Shown piece by piece: positions 9,578 to 19,122 of a stretch of DNA of 64,000 nucleotides. The position numbers and the translations under genes were made by a program. The notes under the pieces were generated by a model. The model saw only the letters and a program-made list of their open reading frames with translations, did not search any database and was not told the origin of the DNA. Every line of letters begins with the position of its first letter. Position 1 is the first letter of the stretch. Source of the stretch: Frischella japonica (GTDB lineage: Bacteria; Pseudomonadota; Gammaproteobacteria; Enterobacterales; Orbaceae); the NCBI RefSeq assembly GCF_014489845.1, contig NZ_JABURY010000015.1, positions 124,001-188,000 on the forward strand. The letters are read 5' to 3'.

Positions 9578-9832
9578 AGATAGCTAAAGTGCGAAATTGT
9601 TATTGAATTTTTATTGAATAGAGTTGTTCTTCTGTGATTAAGAAATCTTATTAAAAATATTTTTGTGGATTCTTATTGGACTATTATGGTGTTTTAATAA
9701 TTTTATTAAGGAAGTCGTTTTTTAAAGTTAACTCACTTTATAATAATTAAAATAATTCATATCTTATTTTTGTATAATCGATCTATATCTTTGCCAAATA
9801 AATTTAAAAATTTAACATTGAAATTATAACAA

Positions 9833-11140
9833 ATGAGCGAACAAAACAAAGTACCTATTGAGTGGGTAAATATAAGAGATCTTGTTTTCCAAGCACTTGA
9901 TCTAGACCTTATTGAAGATTTAAAAAGTGATCCTAGCAAAGTTACACGTGAGATCTCTTTTATTATTCGTGACATAGTGACTTCTGGGAAAGCTTATATT
10001 TCTATTGATGATTCGAATACCTTAGCTAGCATGATTTGTGATGAGATCGTTGGTTACGGTCCATTAGATTCTTTAATGAATGATGATTCAGTCAATGATA
10101 TTCTCGTTAATGGTCCATATAGCATCTATGTAGAACGTGGTGGAAAGCTTGTTAAAACAAGTAAGTTTTTTATAAATGATCGTCAATTAATTGATATTGC
10201 GAGACGTTTAGTCAATAAAATCGGAAAAAATATTGATGAAGCTCATCCATTAGTCGACTCACGAATGCCTGATGGTAGCCGTTTAAATGTCGTCATTCCA
10301 CCTATCGCAATTGATGGTGCTTCCCTTTCCATTCGTAAGTTCGGTAAAGGTAGTCGAAGTTTTTCCGATTTGATTAATTTTCGCTCGTTAAATGAGCATA
10401 TGGCTAATTTTTTAGTTATCGCAGCACGATGCCGAATGAATATTATTGTATCGGGAGGAACTGGTTCGGGTAAAACAACCATGTTAAATGCTTTATCACA
10501 GTTTATTAATGATTATGAGCGAACCATAACCTTAGAAGATGCTGCTGAATTACGTTTACAGCAAGATCATGTAGTAAGATTAGAAACACGTGCAGGCGGT
10601 GAAGATGGCCGTGGGCAAGTTACAATGCGTAATTTACTCATCAATGCCCTACGTATGCGTCCTGATCGGATCATTCTTGGGGAATGTCGTGGTGAAGAGG
10701 CTTTTGAAATGCTTCAAGCTATGAATACTGGCCATAATGGTTCAATGTCTACACTGCATGCTAATACAGCTCGTGATGCATTAGCACGTTTAGAAAGTAT
10801 GGTAATTATGGGGCAATCTGAGCTGCCAATTACTGCTATTCGACGCTATATTAGTTCTTCTGTCAATTTTATTATTCAGGTATCTCGGCTACCTGATGGT
10901 CAACGTAAAGTGACTAGTATTACCGAAGTAATTGGAATTGAATCAGAAAATATCGTTACACATGATGTATTTAAATTTGAAATTGATGATGAGAGAGATG
11001 TCGATGGAAAAATTCAAGGTAATTTCGTATGTAATGGGTTAGTAAGGCGTTCAGCTCTTTATGAAGGTGCTCAATACTATAATTTAATTGATGTATTGGA
11101 AGAGGTAATGAAAAATGCTGGGGGTCATCAAGAATCATGA
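9833..11140 (+). CDS. tadA: Tad pilus assembly ATPase TadA/CpaF
   Basis: Cytoplasmic hexameric secretion ATPase that powers Flp pilus assembly. An N-terminal domain (about 1-150) includes [23 protein letters not shown]. The Walker A motif GGTGSGKTT is at residues 208-216, followed by the acidic Asp box (TLEDAAEL), a Walker B-like segment ([12 protein letters not shown]) and the His box (STLHANT). At 435 residues it is typical of CpaF. There is no clear Shine-Dalgarno sequence, and 255 bp of untranslated sequence separate it from flp2. Its last four bases (ATGA) overlap tadB, showing translational coupling. Confidence 0.96.
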   Translation: MSEQNKVPIEWVNIRDLVFQALDLDLIEDLKSDPSKVTREISFIIRDIVTSGKAYISIDDSNTLASMICDEIVGYGPLDSLMNDDSVNDILVNGPYSIYVERGGKLVKTSKFFINDRQLIDIARRLVNKIGKNIDEAHPLVDSRMPDGSRLNVVIPPIAIDGASLSIRKFGKGSRSFSDLINFRSLNEHMANFLVIAARCRMNIIVSGGTGSGKTTMLNALSQFINDYERTITLEDAAELRLQQDHVVRLETRAGGEDGRGQVTMRNLLINALRMRPDRIILGECRGEEAFEMLQAMNTGHNGSMSTLHANTARDALARLESMVIMGQSELPITAIRRYISSSVNFIIQVSRLPDGQRKVTSITEVIGIESENIVTHDVFKFEIDDERDVDGKIQGNFVCNGLVRRSALYEGAQYYNLIDVLEEVMKNAGGHQES

Positions 11141-12066
11141 ATATAATACTTGGAATAGCATTGGCTTTGGCATCAGTTCTTAGTCTAATTTCATTAAAGC
11201 GCAAACAAGAACGTTTACAGATTTTCAAACAGGTCAGTATTGATACTCCATCTTCTATCGCTATATTAGAAAGTAAAATGGATGAACTAAAAGGATCTTT
11301 TTGGCAAAATTTAATTCAATCTACCTTAAAAGGTATACAAAAAAATTATGATTTATTGATTAGTAATTCACCAAGTAAAATGCATTTAATCATAATAATT
11401 TTTCTCGGTAATATAGTTGGACTATTTTTAAATAATTTTTATGTTGAATTAGATATTTTCATCGTTATTCCAACTAGTTCTCTTTTTACTATTTTGGGTA
11501 TGATATTTGTTATAAAACATAGAGTAAGAAAACAATTCTATAGTGACTTTCCCGAGGTTATCAATACGATGATTGGTGTAATCAGTTCTGGTTCCTCTAT
11601 ATCTATCGCTTTCAGAGAATGTGCTAATCAACAATCAGGACTAGTTGGTAGTGTTATGAGAGAAATTTCTAACCGGTTTGATGTTGGTGAAAATCCACAA
11701 AATGTTTTACTCAATTCCTACCGTCAATTGCCTTTCCCCGAATATTATTTTTTTATTTTAACCATTATGGTCAATTTAGATGGTGGAGGGGAACTGAAAG
11801 ATATTTTAAATAAATTATCAAAAATGATATCGAGCAATACTGTTTTAGCAAAAATCCGAGATGGTAAAACAGCTGAATTAAGAATGACGTTACTCATTTT
11901 AGCTGCTATGCCACCATTATTTATCTTTATGCTTAAAGGTATTTCAGAAGAAACTTATAATTATCTTATGCATACTGAATCGGGGAAATATATTATTTAC
12001 TACGTGATAGCTAGTGAAGTAATTGGTATTTTATTCATTAAAAAGATGATTAGCAAAGCTATTTAA
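11137..12066 (+). CDS. tadB: Tad inner-membrane platform protein TadB
   Basis: A 309-residue type II secretion F-domain protein. There is an N-terminal membrane anchor, two central hydrophobic helices (about residues 85-127), a cytoplasmic F domain (about 150-260, including FPEVINTMIGVISSGSSISIAF) and C-terminal membrane segments. TadB pairs with TadC to form the platform on which TadA acts. It overlaps tadA by ATGA and is followed after 15 bp by tadC. Confidence 0.9.
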   Translation: MNIILGIALALASVLSLISLKRKQERLQIFKQVSIDTPSSIAILESKMDELKGSFWQNLIQSTLKGIQKNYDLLISNSPSKMHLIIIIFLGNIVGLFLNNFYVELDIFIVIPTSSLFTILGMIFVIKHRVRKQFYSDFPEVINTMIGVISSGSSISIAFRECANQQSGLVGSVMREISNRFDVGENPQNVLLNSYRQLPFPEYYFFILTIMVNLDGGGELKDILNKLSKMISSNTVLAKIRDGKTAELRMTLLILAAMPPLFIFMLKGISEETYNYLMHTESGKYIIYYVIASEVIGILFIKKMISKAI

Positions 12067-12081
12067 ATAGGATCATTAATA

Positions 12082-12933
12082 ATGTCAATAATTTTTTCAT
12101 TCTGCTTGATTTTTTTTGCAATAAAAGAACTATATAGCGAATACCAACATTATAAAAAAAAGCAAGCATTAAATGCATTATTAAATGAAGAAGTTATTAA
12201 GCCTCAAAATATCACTAAAAATAGTAATACTATCGCTTTTGAAAAGATAGTAGCAAAAAATAGTGCTACGATTAATTTTTTAAGTCGTTTTCAAGAACAG
12301 CAGATATGGAAAGTTTACGCTACCGTAATTATTTTTGGTGTGGTTTTTTTAACTAACACGATATTTGATTTGTTTGAAATTAGTCAAGAAATACTCGCTA
12401 TAATAATCGTAATCACCATTATACTCGTCATTATTGTTCCAGAGAAAATCGTTAAAATGCAAGCTGCAAAAAGAATAAGAATAATATCTAGAGATTTGCC
12501 ACTCATCATTGACATGATGGCGATTATGGTAAAATCAGGCATGACTGTTGAAAACGGTTTTAATTATTTGAGCAAACGCGTAGATAATATTAATAAAGAT
12601 ATCGCTTCTATTTTAGAACGCGCTTGTCTAATGATGGAAGTAAATGGTATAGAATTAGCAATTGACCTTATCTATCGTGAAGTTCCAAGTAGAGAAATGA
12701 GAATGTTTTGTACCACATTGAAACGAAATATCAACTACGGTAATTCGATATATGATGCTTTATTGGATCTCTCAAGTGAAATAAGAGAATTACAACGGCT
12801 TACAATTGAAGAAAGAATTGCTGCTTTATCGGCTAAGATGACTTTGCCTTTGATGGGTTTTATAATGGCTCCCGTTTTAGTCGTTATTGTTGGTCCTATC
12901 ATTTTGAAAATTCTTGACTTAAAATCGAGCTAG
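12082..12933 (+). CDS. tadC: Tad inner-membrane platform protein TadC
   Basis: A 283-residue F-domain membrane protein, the second platform component. Two helices lie near residues 76-115, then the F domain from about 130 (RIISRDLPLIIDMMAIMVKSG, GNSIYDALLDLSSEI), then a C-terminal helix (MTLPLMGFIMAPVLVVIVGP). It resembles TadB distantly, as is usual for this pair. It lies 15 bp after tadB, and an 86-bp AT-rich gap follows before tadD. Confidence 0.9.
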   Translation: MSIIFSFCLIFFAIKELYSEYQHYKKKQALNALLNEEVIKPQNITKNSNTIAFEKIVAKNSATINFLSRFQEQQIWKVYATVIIFGVVFLTNTIFDLFEISQEILAIIIVITIILVIIVPEKIVKMQAAKRIRIISRDLPLIIDMMAIMVKSGMTVENGFNYLSKRVDNINKDIASILERACLMMEVNGIELAIDLIYREVPSREMRMFCTTLKRNINYGNSIYDALLDLSSEIRELQRLTIEERIAALSAKMTLPLMGFIMAPVLVVIVGPIILKILDLKSS

Positions 12934-13019
12934 TTAATTAAAAAAATATAAATCAGTATATTTAAATCAAAATAATTTAAATTTAAGTAACCTAATAATC
13001 TTAGCTAATAGGAAGCATT

Positions 13020-14240
13020 ATGAAAGCAAAATATCTATTTATATTTGCGATTCTTGTAATTATGACAGGATGCCAAAATAGTTCTTTTAACAGAGATCTT
13101 GCTGAAGACCAGAAGATTTATATACTTGAAACAACTAAAAATTACGGTGGTTTAATTGAAATTTATAAAACACAATTAAAGCATTCTGATTCAGAAAAAA
13201 CTCGTTACAAACTTGCTCAAGCTTATTATTTGTCGATGGATTATGATTCTGCTGAACGAGTATTAAATCCGATTGTTACTAAAACAAAAAATGACAATGT
13301 TTTGGTACTGTATGGTCGAGTTCTCTCGGAAATTAAAATTCCTCGTTATCAAGAAGCCATTAAATATTTAGAACAAGCATTGCAATATAATCCTAAAAAT
13401 GGAGAAGCTTACAATTTGAAAGGAATTGTACAAGTTAAGTTGGGGCAATTTGATGCAGCTCGTTATTCATTTAATAAATCCAGAGAATTATTTTATGATG
13501 AAAATAAAGTTCTCAATAATTTAGCAACTCTCTCTATTATGGATAAAGATTATCTAACTGCTTATAATTATTTGAATATTTTATATAATAAAGGTTATCG
13601 TAATAAAACAGTATTACACAATCTTCTCTTTACATTAGTAAAATTAGATAAATTAACTATTGCTAAGCAATTTTGTATTGAACATAAAATTTCAAAGCAG
13701 CCAACAATTTTGATTGAAGAGTTAAAAAAAGTAGAGCCAAATAATAATTTTAATTTTAATGAATTGGTACCAACTGCTGATAAAATGAAAAAAACGTATG
13801 AAAGAGAACAAAATGCTCTGAACAAAGCAGTAGATAAACCTACCAGTAATGCCTCTAACAATACTGTTAATGCCCCATTAAATAAACAAGGAAATCGTTT
13901 AATGGCTGCTCGTTCGGGCGAACATGCATCATTTTCTCGTATCGTTTTAGAAACTAACAATAAACTCGCTAGTGAACAATATAATATAACTATGGTAGGT
14001 GGTAATTTAGTACAAATTAAAATACTAAATATTGAACTATCTGCATTAAATACCGATCAAATTATAAAGAAAATAAAAAATAGTGATCGTAATTTTACAA
14101 ATGTAACTGCACAATATAACGTTGATAAAACATTAATTATCAATATACAAGTTAAAAATGTCTCAGAACCTAAAATATCTTATATGGGTAAAGGTAAAAT
14201 AGGACACTGTTTAGCAATTGACTTTTATATAAAAAACTAA
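13020..14240 (+). CDS. tadD: Tad lipoprotein TadD: TPR domain plus C-terminal AMIN-like domain
   Basis: An outer-membrane or periplasmic lipoprotein with lipobox IMTGC (lipidated C18). Residues 40-240 form TPR-like helical repeats, for example YGRVLSEIKIPRYQEAIKYL and GEAYNLKGIVQVKLGQFDAA, typical of TadD pilotin-like proteins. A low-complexity Asn/Lys/Pro linker (about 240-300) follows. Residues 304-405 then form a beta-rich segment that begins FSRIVLETNN and ends GHCLAIDFYI, the paired R-I-V-L and L-x-I-D signatures of AMIN domains found in PilQ and AmiC. At 406 residues it is clearly longer than the TadD proteins I know (around 250). The AMIN call is by eye and needs a profile search. Confidence 0.82.
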   Translation: MKAKYLFIFAILVIMTGCQNSSFNRDLAEDQKIYILETTKNYGGLIEIYKTQLKHSDSEKTRYKLAQAYYLSMDYDSAERVLNPIVTKTKNDNVLVLYGRVLSEIKIPRYQEAIKYLEQALQYNPKNGEAYNLKGIVQVKLGQFDAARYSFNKSRELFYDENKVLNNLATLSIMDKDYLTAYNYLNILYNKGYRNKTVLHNLLFTLVKLDKLTIAKQFCIEHKISKQPTILIEELKKVEPNNNFNFNELVPTADKMKKTYEREQNALNKAVDKPTSNASNNTVNAPLNKQGNRLMAARSGEHASFSRIVLETNNKLASEQYNITMVGGNLVQIKILNIELSALNTDQIIKKIKNSDRNFTNVTAQYNVDKTLIINIQVKNVSEPKISYMGKGKIGHCLAIDFYIKN

Positions 14241-14302
14241 TCTAATAACAAATAAAATAACGATAAAATGATAATAAAAATTTACTGTAGGTTTGGATTG
14301 AT

Positions 14303-15169
14303 ATGAAAAATAATAAACTCATTATTTTATATATTATAATGTTATTAATAGGTTTAGCTCTGCTTTTCACTAGTCCGTCAGATTCGCCACCTGTAGAACC
14401 ACCAACACAGCCAAGGGAGGTTGAAGTCATTGTGGCTCCGCCGCCAAAACCAGTGACAGAAATGGTTAATGTTGCCGTTGCTAAGACAGATATTTCTTCA
14501 AATACGATTTTAAAAGCAAAAGATTATTATTTTAAAACGATTGAAGTTAATATTGATACATTTGATAAAGCAAAGTATGTTCTTGATGCAGGGGAAATTG
14601 AAAACTATGCAACCAAAAATAATATACAAAAAGAATCGCTAATTCAAAAAAATCTCATAGCGTCTCCTTATAGCGAAGAGTATCGAACATTAACCTTAAA
14701 AAAAGGCGAATTCATATTTCCAGTCGAAATTGCTAAAGCAGATATATATTTATTGAAGAACTTACATATTGGCGATCTTATTGATATATATGTATTATAT
14801 GGATTAGAAAAACAAGGTGTTGAAGCAAGTATTGATAATGCTAATGTGGTTTCACCAAGTCGGAATTTTTCTAATACAACTATAAAGCCTATTATTGCTG
14901 GCAAAAAAATTCTATATATAGAAAATGCTGATACGAATTCTTCATACGATAGTCAAAGATTGGGTAGAATTGATTTAGTATTAACTAACGAGGAAATAAA
15001 GCTAGTTAGAACACTTATGACAAACTCAATTGTTATGTTATATCCTAGTACCTTCAACGAAAGTTTTGACAAAGGATTATTCCTTCTAGCAGATAAAGAA
15101 AAAACTTGGCCTGAATCAAAACAACAGATCTTTAATCGCAAACCAATTTCCAGGTTAAGAGGAAACTAA
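14303..15169 (+). CDS. rcpC: Flp pilus assembly protein RcpC/CpaB
   Basis: A 288-residue periplasmic partner of the secretin. It has one N-terminal membrane helix (about residues 5-22), a proline-rich spacer (PPVEPPTQP and APPPKP), then a SAF domain (VNVAVAKTDISSNTILKAKDY) and a CpaB-type core (VEIAKADIYLLKNLHIGDLIDIYVLY). RcpC proteins often bridge the inner-membrane machine, peptidoglycan and the secretin. It ends one base before the rcpA start, so the two are co-translated. Confidence 0.88.
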   Translation: MKNNKLIILYIIMLLIGLALLFTSPSDSPPVEPPTQPREVEVIVAPPPKPVTEMVNVAVAKTDISSNTILKAKDYYFKTIEVNIDTFDKAKYVLDAGEIENYATKNNIQKESLIQKNLIASPYSEEYRTLTLKKGEFIFPVEIAKADIYLLKNLHIGDLIDIYVLYGLEKQGVEASIDNANVVSPSRNFSNTTIKPIIAGKKILYIENADTNSSYDSQRLGRIDLVLTNEEIKLVRTLMTNSIVMLYPSTFNESFDKGLFLLADKEKTWPESKQQIFNRKPISRLRGN

Positions 15170-15170
15170 A

Positions 15171-16610
15171 ATGCTAATTTTTAAAAAATATTATAAACGA
15201 AAATTTAGCGTGGCTATATTATTTTCGCTATTATTCCTACCACAGATAGCTTTATCTCAAACCCACTATTTACAACCCGGGCAAAGTAAAACAATAAACT
15301 TACCTGAAAAAATTCGTACAGTATTTATAGCTAAAGACGCTGTGGCAAATTATGAGATTATTGGTGAAAAAAGTCTTATTGTTTATGCGAAAAGCAACGG
15401 GTTAACTGGCCTAGTAGCCTATGATAATGATGACAACATTATTTTAGATGATACTTTTATTGTTGATCCTGTTTTATCTCAAGTAGTTTATCGAGTTAAA
15501 CGGGATTTCCCTAATAGTAACATTAACATAACCCAATATGCATCTGGAATGTATGGAGAAAAATTTACTTATGTAGTAAGTGGTAATGTACCTGATACAG
15601 AAACTAAGAAAAGAATTCTTGATTTTATTGGTACATTAGTCGGAGAAAAGGGTGAATTAATACAAGTTGGAGCTAAAGGTTCAGATGGTGGTGATGGTAT
15701 ACGTTTAGAATTTTTGGATAAACAACTATATTTTAATATTGTAGACAAAATTGAAGTTATCCAAGAAACCCAAGTTAATGTTAAATTAACTTTTGTTGAA
15801 GTAAGTAAAGATTTTACTAACTCTCTCGGTATTGAATGGCAAGGTGCAAATCTTGTAGAGAGCACGTCTTCCGGCTCATTTACGTTAAATACCTTGGGAC
15901 AATTTACTTTATTAGGTTTAAAAAAAGGCTTCGATATCCATAATATTATTACTACGATTCGCGCAATTAACAATGATAAATTAGCCAAAGTGCTTGCCGA
16001 GCCAAATCTTTCCGTATTATCTGGTGAAACAGCGTCATTTCTAGTTGGTGGTGAAATACCTGTTATAAGTTCAGGTGATAGTGATAGCTCAGCCAAAGTA
16101 TCATATAAAGAGTATGGTATTAAACTTCTCGTTGGGGCTAAAGTACATAATAACAAACGTGTTCGTCTATTTATAGCTGATGAGTTTAGTTCGGTTTCGG
16201 GCTCTTATCAATTCAATAATTTCAATGTTCCAACGCTCCGCACTCGTAAAACAAGTTCGACAATAGATATTGCTGATGGGGATAGTTTCGTCATTGCTGG
16301 ATTAATATCTGAGCAGGATGAAGAAGCACTAAGTAAAATACCATTTCTAGGTGATATTCCTATTTTAGGTGCCTTAGCACGTAGCACCGCAGTAACTAGA
16401 GGTAAAACGGAACTAATTGTTTTTGCAACAGTCAATATTGTAACCCCACAGGATAGTTTTGAGCATGTAGAGCTTCCTATATTTGAAAGAACTGAGGCTG
16501 TAAATTTATTTTTTAATGTTAACAACAATATGGAAAAGCAGCACAAACAAACTTTACCATTAGCTAACGAAAGTGAAAAATTTGTTAATTATATGGGATT
16601 TATTGAATAG
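15171..16610 (+). CDS. rcpA: Outer-membrane secretin RcpA/CpaC
   Basis: A 479-residue secretin that forms the outer-membrane channel for the pilus. The signal peptide covers about residues 1-27 (cleavage near ALSQ). An N-terminal pilus-secretin domain follows (QSKTINLPEKIRTVFIAKDAVANYEI), then a BON-like segment (VVSGNVPDTETKKRILDFIG). The secretin core (about 205-430) includes VNVKLTFVEVSKDFTNSLGI, LAEPNLSVLSGETASFLVGGEIP and PFLGDIPILGALAR. A separate rcpB gene, found in Pasteurellaceae loci, is not seen nearby. Confidence 0.95.
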   Translation: MLIFKKYYKRKFSVAILFSLLFLPQIALSQTHYLQPGQSKTINLPEKIRTVFIAKDAVANYEIIGEKSLIVYAKSNGLTGLVAYDNDDNIILDDTFIVDPVLSQVVYRVKRDFPNSNINITQYASGMYGEKFTYVVSGNVPDTETKKRILDFIGTLVGEKGELIQVGAKGSDGGDGIRLEFLDKQLYFNIVDKIEVIQETQVNVKLTFVEVSKDFTNSLGIEWQGANLVESTSSGSFTLNTLGQFTLLGLKKGFDIHNIITTIRAINNDKLAKVLAEPNLSVLSGETASFLVGGEIPVISSGDSDSSAKVSYKEYGIKLLVGAKVHNNKRVRLFIADEFSSVSGSYQFNNFNVPTLRTRKTSSTIDIADGDSFVIAGLISEQDEEALSKIPFLGDIPILGALARSTAVTRGKTELIVFATVNIVTPQDSFEHVELPIFERTEAVNLFFNVNNNMEKQHKQTLPLANESEKFVNYMGFIE

Positions 16611-16627
16611 GTAACATCGAGGGTAAC

Positions 16628-17797
16628 ATGCAACTTTTTAGTAGCAACAATAAAAAAACATCATCCAATAATGAAATAAAACAAGATATTGTTGAAGGAC
16701 AGATTTCTGCTTATAGAGTGGTAATTATAAGTACACGTCAGTCAGTTATTGATAATGTTCGCTCTATTCTTTATTTATACAATGTATTAAGTATCGAAGT
16801 TTTATCATTAGAAATAGAAGAAATTGATGAAAATCCAAAATGGAGCGAGTTTGATGTTTTTATTATTGACATAAATAATAGAGGAGATGTTGAAAAAATA
16901 TCAGCTCAAATAAATCGTTTTATACCGATCAAAGCTAGTACAATTTTAGTTGGTAATAATGATTCGATTTCATTTGCTGAAGCGTTATCAAAAAAAGGAA
17001 TTCATTTTCTATTAGAAAATAGTCAGCTAGATCGAATATCTAACATTCTTTATATGCGTAGTGAATCTAAAGAAAATACCAGTAAAAGAATTGGTAGTGT
17101 AGTTACTTTCTTTGGATGTAAAGGGGGTATTGGTACATCATCACTAATTGTCCATATTTTGAAAAATATTAGCCAGTCAACAAAATTCCCTATTTTGTAT
17201 ATTCAAGGAGCTTCAACGAGTCGAAACGCTGATTTTATCCTTGAAACACCAATAGATAAAGAAGGCTCAGTTACAGAAATAAATGAATTTCTTCGAGTGA
17301 AAATTGAACAGGATGATGAAGTCGGTAAATATGATTTCCTTGATACTACTTCATTTAACATTACAATATTTGATCAGAACATTGGTTTACACTCTACAAT
17401 GAAACATTTTGAAAGTATTGTTAACTTATCTAATATTGTCATTTTCGTTATAAATCGTGATCCTTATACAATAAAAATTGCTAAAAATGCACTTGAAGAA
17501 ATTAATCGGATTGGTCAAAAAAATAAATTGATCCTTAATAAACGCTTTTTATTTTGTGTAAATGATAATCAACCTATTGATAAAACTTCCTCATTGCAAG
17601 ATAGTGATATCGAAGAGTTTCTTGGAAAAACAATTAATTTTAGACGTAATTATATTTCTAGTAATGAAAAATTTAAGAAGGCGTATAATTCATCAGAAAT
17701 TGACGTAATTTCGACTGCCGTCATGGGAATTGAAAAAGATTCCACTCAACCACATCGTTCATTTTTCTCTGTTCTTGCTAAGAAAAAGAAAAAATGA
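16628..17797 (+). CDS. tadZ: Tad localisation protein TadZ/CpaE (ParA/MinD-like)
   Basis: A 389-residue protein with an N-terminal response-regulator-like domain (about 28-145, FDVFIIDINN) and a C-terminal ParA/MinD-like domain. TadZ marks the pole or site where the pilus machine assembles. The phosphate loop at residues 163-172 reads GCKGGIGTSS. The signature lysine of the deviant Walker A (KGGxGKT) is kept at the first position, but the second lysine is replaced by threonine. Such atypical loops are seen in other TadZ proteins, so it is probably not inactivating by accident. The C-terminus is a poly-lysine tail. It lies 18 bp after rcpA. Confidence 0.86.
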   Translation: MQLFSSNNKKTSSNNEIKQDIVEGQISAYRVVIISTRQSVIDNVRSILYLYNVLSIEVLSLEIEEIDENPKWSEFDVFIIDINNRGDVEKISAQINRFIPIKASTILVGNNDSISFAEALSKKGIHFLLENSQLDRISNILYMRSESKENTSKRIGSVVTFFGCKGGIGTSSLIVHILKNISQSTKFPILYIQGASTSRNADFILETPIDKEGSVTEINEFLRVKIEQDDEVGKYDFLDTTSFNITIFDQNIGLHSTMKHFESIVNLSNIVIFVINRDPYTIKIAKNALEEINRIGQKNKLILNKRFLFCVNDNQPIDKTSSLQDSDIEEFLGKTINFRRNYISSNEKFKKAYNSSEIDVISTAVMGIEKDSTQPHRSFFSVLAKKKKK

Positions 17798-17819
17798 TTT
17801 ATAACAGGAAAACATAATT

Positions 17820-18299
17820 ATGTGCATCTTAGCTAGATTAATAAAACAAAAAAAAGGGGTGATATCAATAGAGTTTGCTTTAGTTTTCCCCCTTTTAATT
17901 TTATTATTTATTTTTGTATTGGAAATGAGTCGATTAATGTTTATTGCTTCATCGCTCAATCTTGTATCTTCGGAAATAGCACGAAGAGTATCATTATCAG
18001 AAGATGTAATTAAAAACTCCAGCGGCTATGCTGATATTTTTTCTGAAGAATTAAAAAATGAATTATCTTTATGGGGAATAGTTACTGATAAAAATAGCTT
18101 AAATGTTATCGTTAAATATTGTAAAAACACTCAAGAAGTTATTAATGAGCAATGTAGCGGTTCATTAAAAGGAGATAGTAAAATCATCTATTACTATGTA
18201 TCTTATAAATATAACCCTCTTTTTGCTTCAGCATTCACAAGATTAGCTGATTCTTCTGTAACAAGAAGAACTATAGTTTATCGTGAATTTCATTCTTAA
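17820..18299 (+). CDS. tadE: Tad pseudopilin TadE
   Basis: A 159-residue TadE-like pseudopilin. The N-terminus KQKKGVISIEFALVFPLLIL is the TadE signature. Prepilin-peptidase cleavage after the glycine would give a mature VISIEF start with +5 glutamate, and one hydrophobic helix follows. The rest is a periplasmic domain with a cysteine pair (about residues 100-113). It lies 23 bp after tadZ and 18 bp before tadF, within the same operon. Confidence 0.88.
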   Translation: MCILARLIKQKKGVISIEFALVFPLLILLFIFVLEMSRLMFIASSLNLVSSEIARRVSLSEDVIKNSSGYADIFSEELKNELSLWGIVTDKNSLNVIVKYCKNTQEVINEQCSGSLKGDSKIIYYYVSYKYNPLFASAFTRLADSSVTRRTIVYREFHS

Positions 18300-18316
18300 T
18301 CATAGGCTATAAGATC

Positions 18317-19105
18317 ATGATAACTAATATTATAAAATTTATAAAAAATCGTAAGGGTGTTATTTCGATTGAATTTGCAGGCGTTTTTTTCGTGTTTGTA
18401 ATGATATTGTGTGTCGTTTATGATATTTATAATACTGTTACTTTGCAAGATAATTTAGAACGAACTAACTATACAGTTGCTTCATTATTTCGAGAACGAT
18501 CCGCTTTGTACCCTAAGATAGACGATACAATAAGTGATCGTAGCAGCACTTATGAGCAATTTAAAAGTTATGAATTATTTACCGTTGATCAAGTTAAAGA
18601 AGCGCAAGCATTAGCTAAGAAGTTGTTAAACAAAGATGTTTCAATTAGAATTGATGCTTTATTTATAAAGCAGGATCAAAATCAACCTTTAATTATATAT
18701 AATTCTAACCAGCTCAAAACAATAAGCTTTTCGTCATGTACTTATAGCGCGTGTAATAATGACATTAAGGAATATCTTAAAAATCGCCCTAATATGGCTG
18801 AGACTTCCATAGGAAATAAAGACTATACTAAACTTGCTCCTTTTGTGAAAAGAGTATTTAGAACTAAAGACCAAGCTGCTGATTTACAACCACTCTATGG
18901 TCGATACATACCATTATATAGAGTGAGTATGTGTATTAACAATGACGAAAGCTTATTTTTAAAATTTAATAACAGGCAAAATAAAAATAATAGATTGCTC
19001 CCTAACTTATGTAGCGAAACAACTGTCATTTCCCGTTGTAATGATTTAAGTGATGCGCGTGAGGGTTGCCCAATATATATTTACCGCCCCTCTTATCATC
19101 AATGA
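18317..19105 (+). CDS. tadF: Tad pseudopilin TadF
   Basis: A 262-residue TadF-like pseudopilin. The N-terminus NRKGVISIEFAGVFFVFVMI repeats the TadE-type cleavage and helix motif. A long periplasmic part follows with at least six cysteines (for example SSCTYSAC and RCNDLSDAREGC), suggesting disulfide bonds. It is followed by tadG, whose possible upstream ATG would overlap the TGA of this gene. TadE and TadF are minor pilin-like subunits needed for assembly in the systems studied. Confidence 0.85.
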   Translation: MITNIIKFIKNRKGVISIEFAGVFFVFVMILCVVYDIYNTVTLQDNLERTNYTVASLFRERSALYPKIDDTISDRSSTYEQFKSYELFTVDQVKEAQALAKKLLNKDVSIRIDALFIKQDQNQPLIIYNSNQLKTISFSSCTYSACNNDIKEYLKNRPNMAETSIGNKDYTKLAPFVKRVFRTKDQAADLQPLYGRYIPLYRVSMCINNDESLFLKFNNRQNKNNRLLPNLCSETTVISRCNDLSDAREGCPIYIYRPSYHQ

Positions 19106-19122
19106 TAATTAAGAAGGTCATT

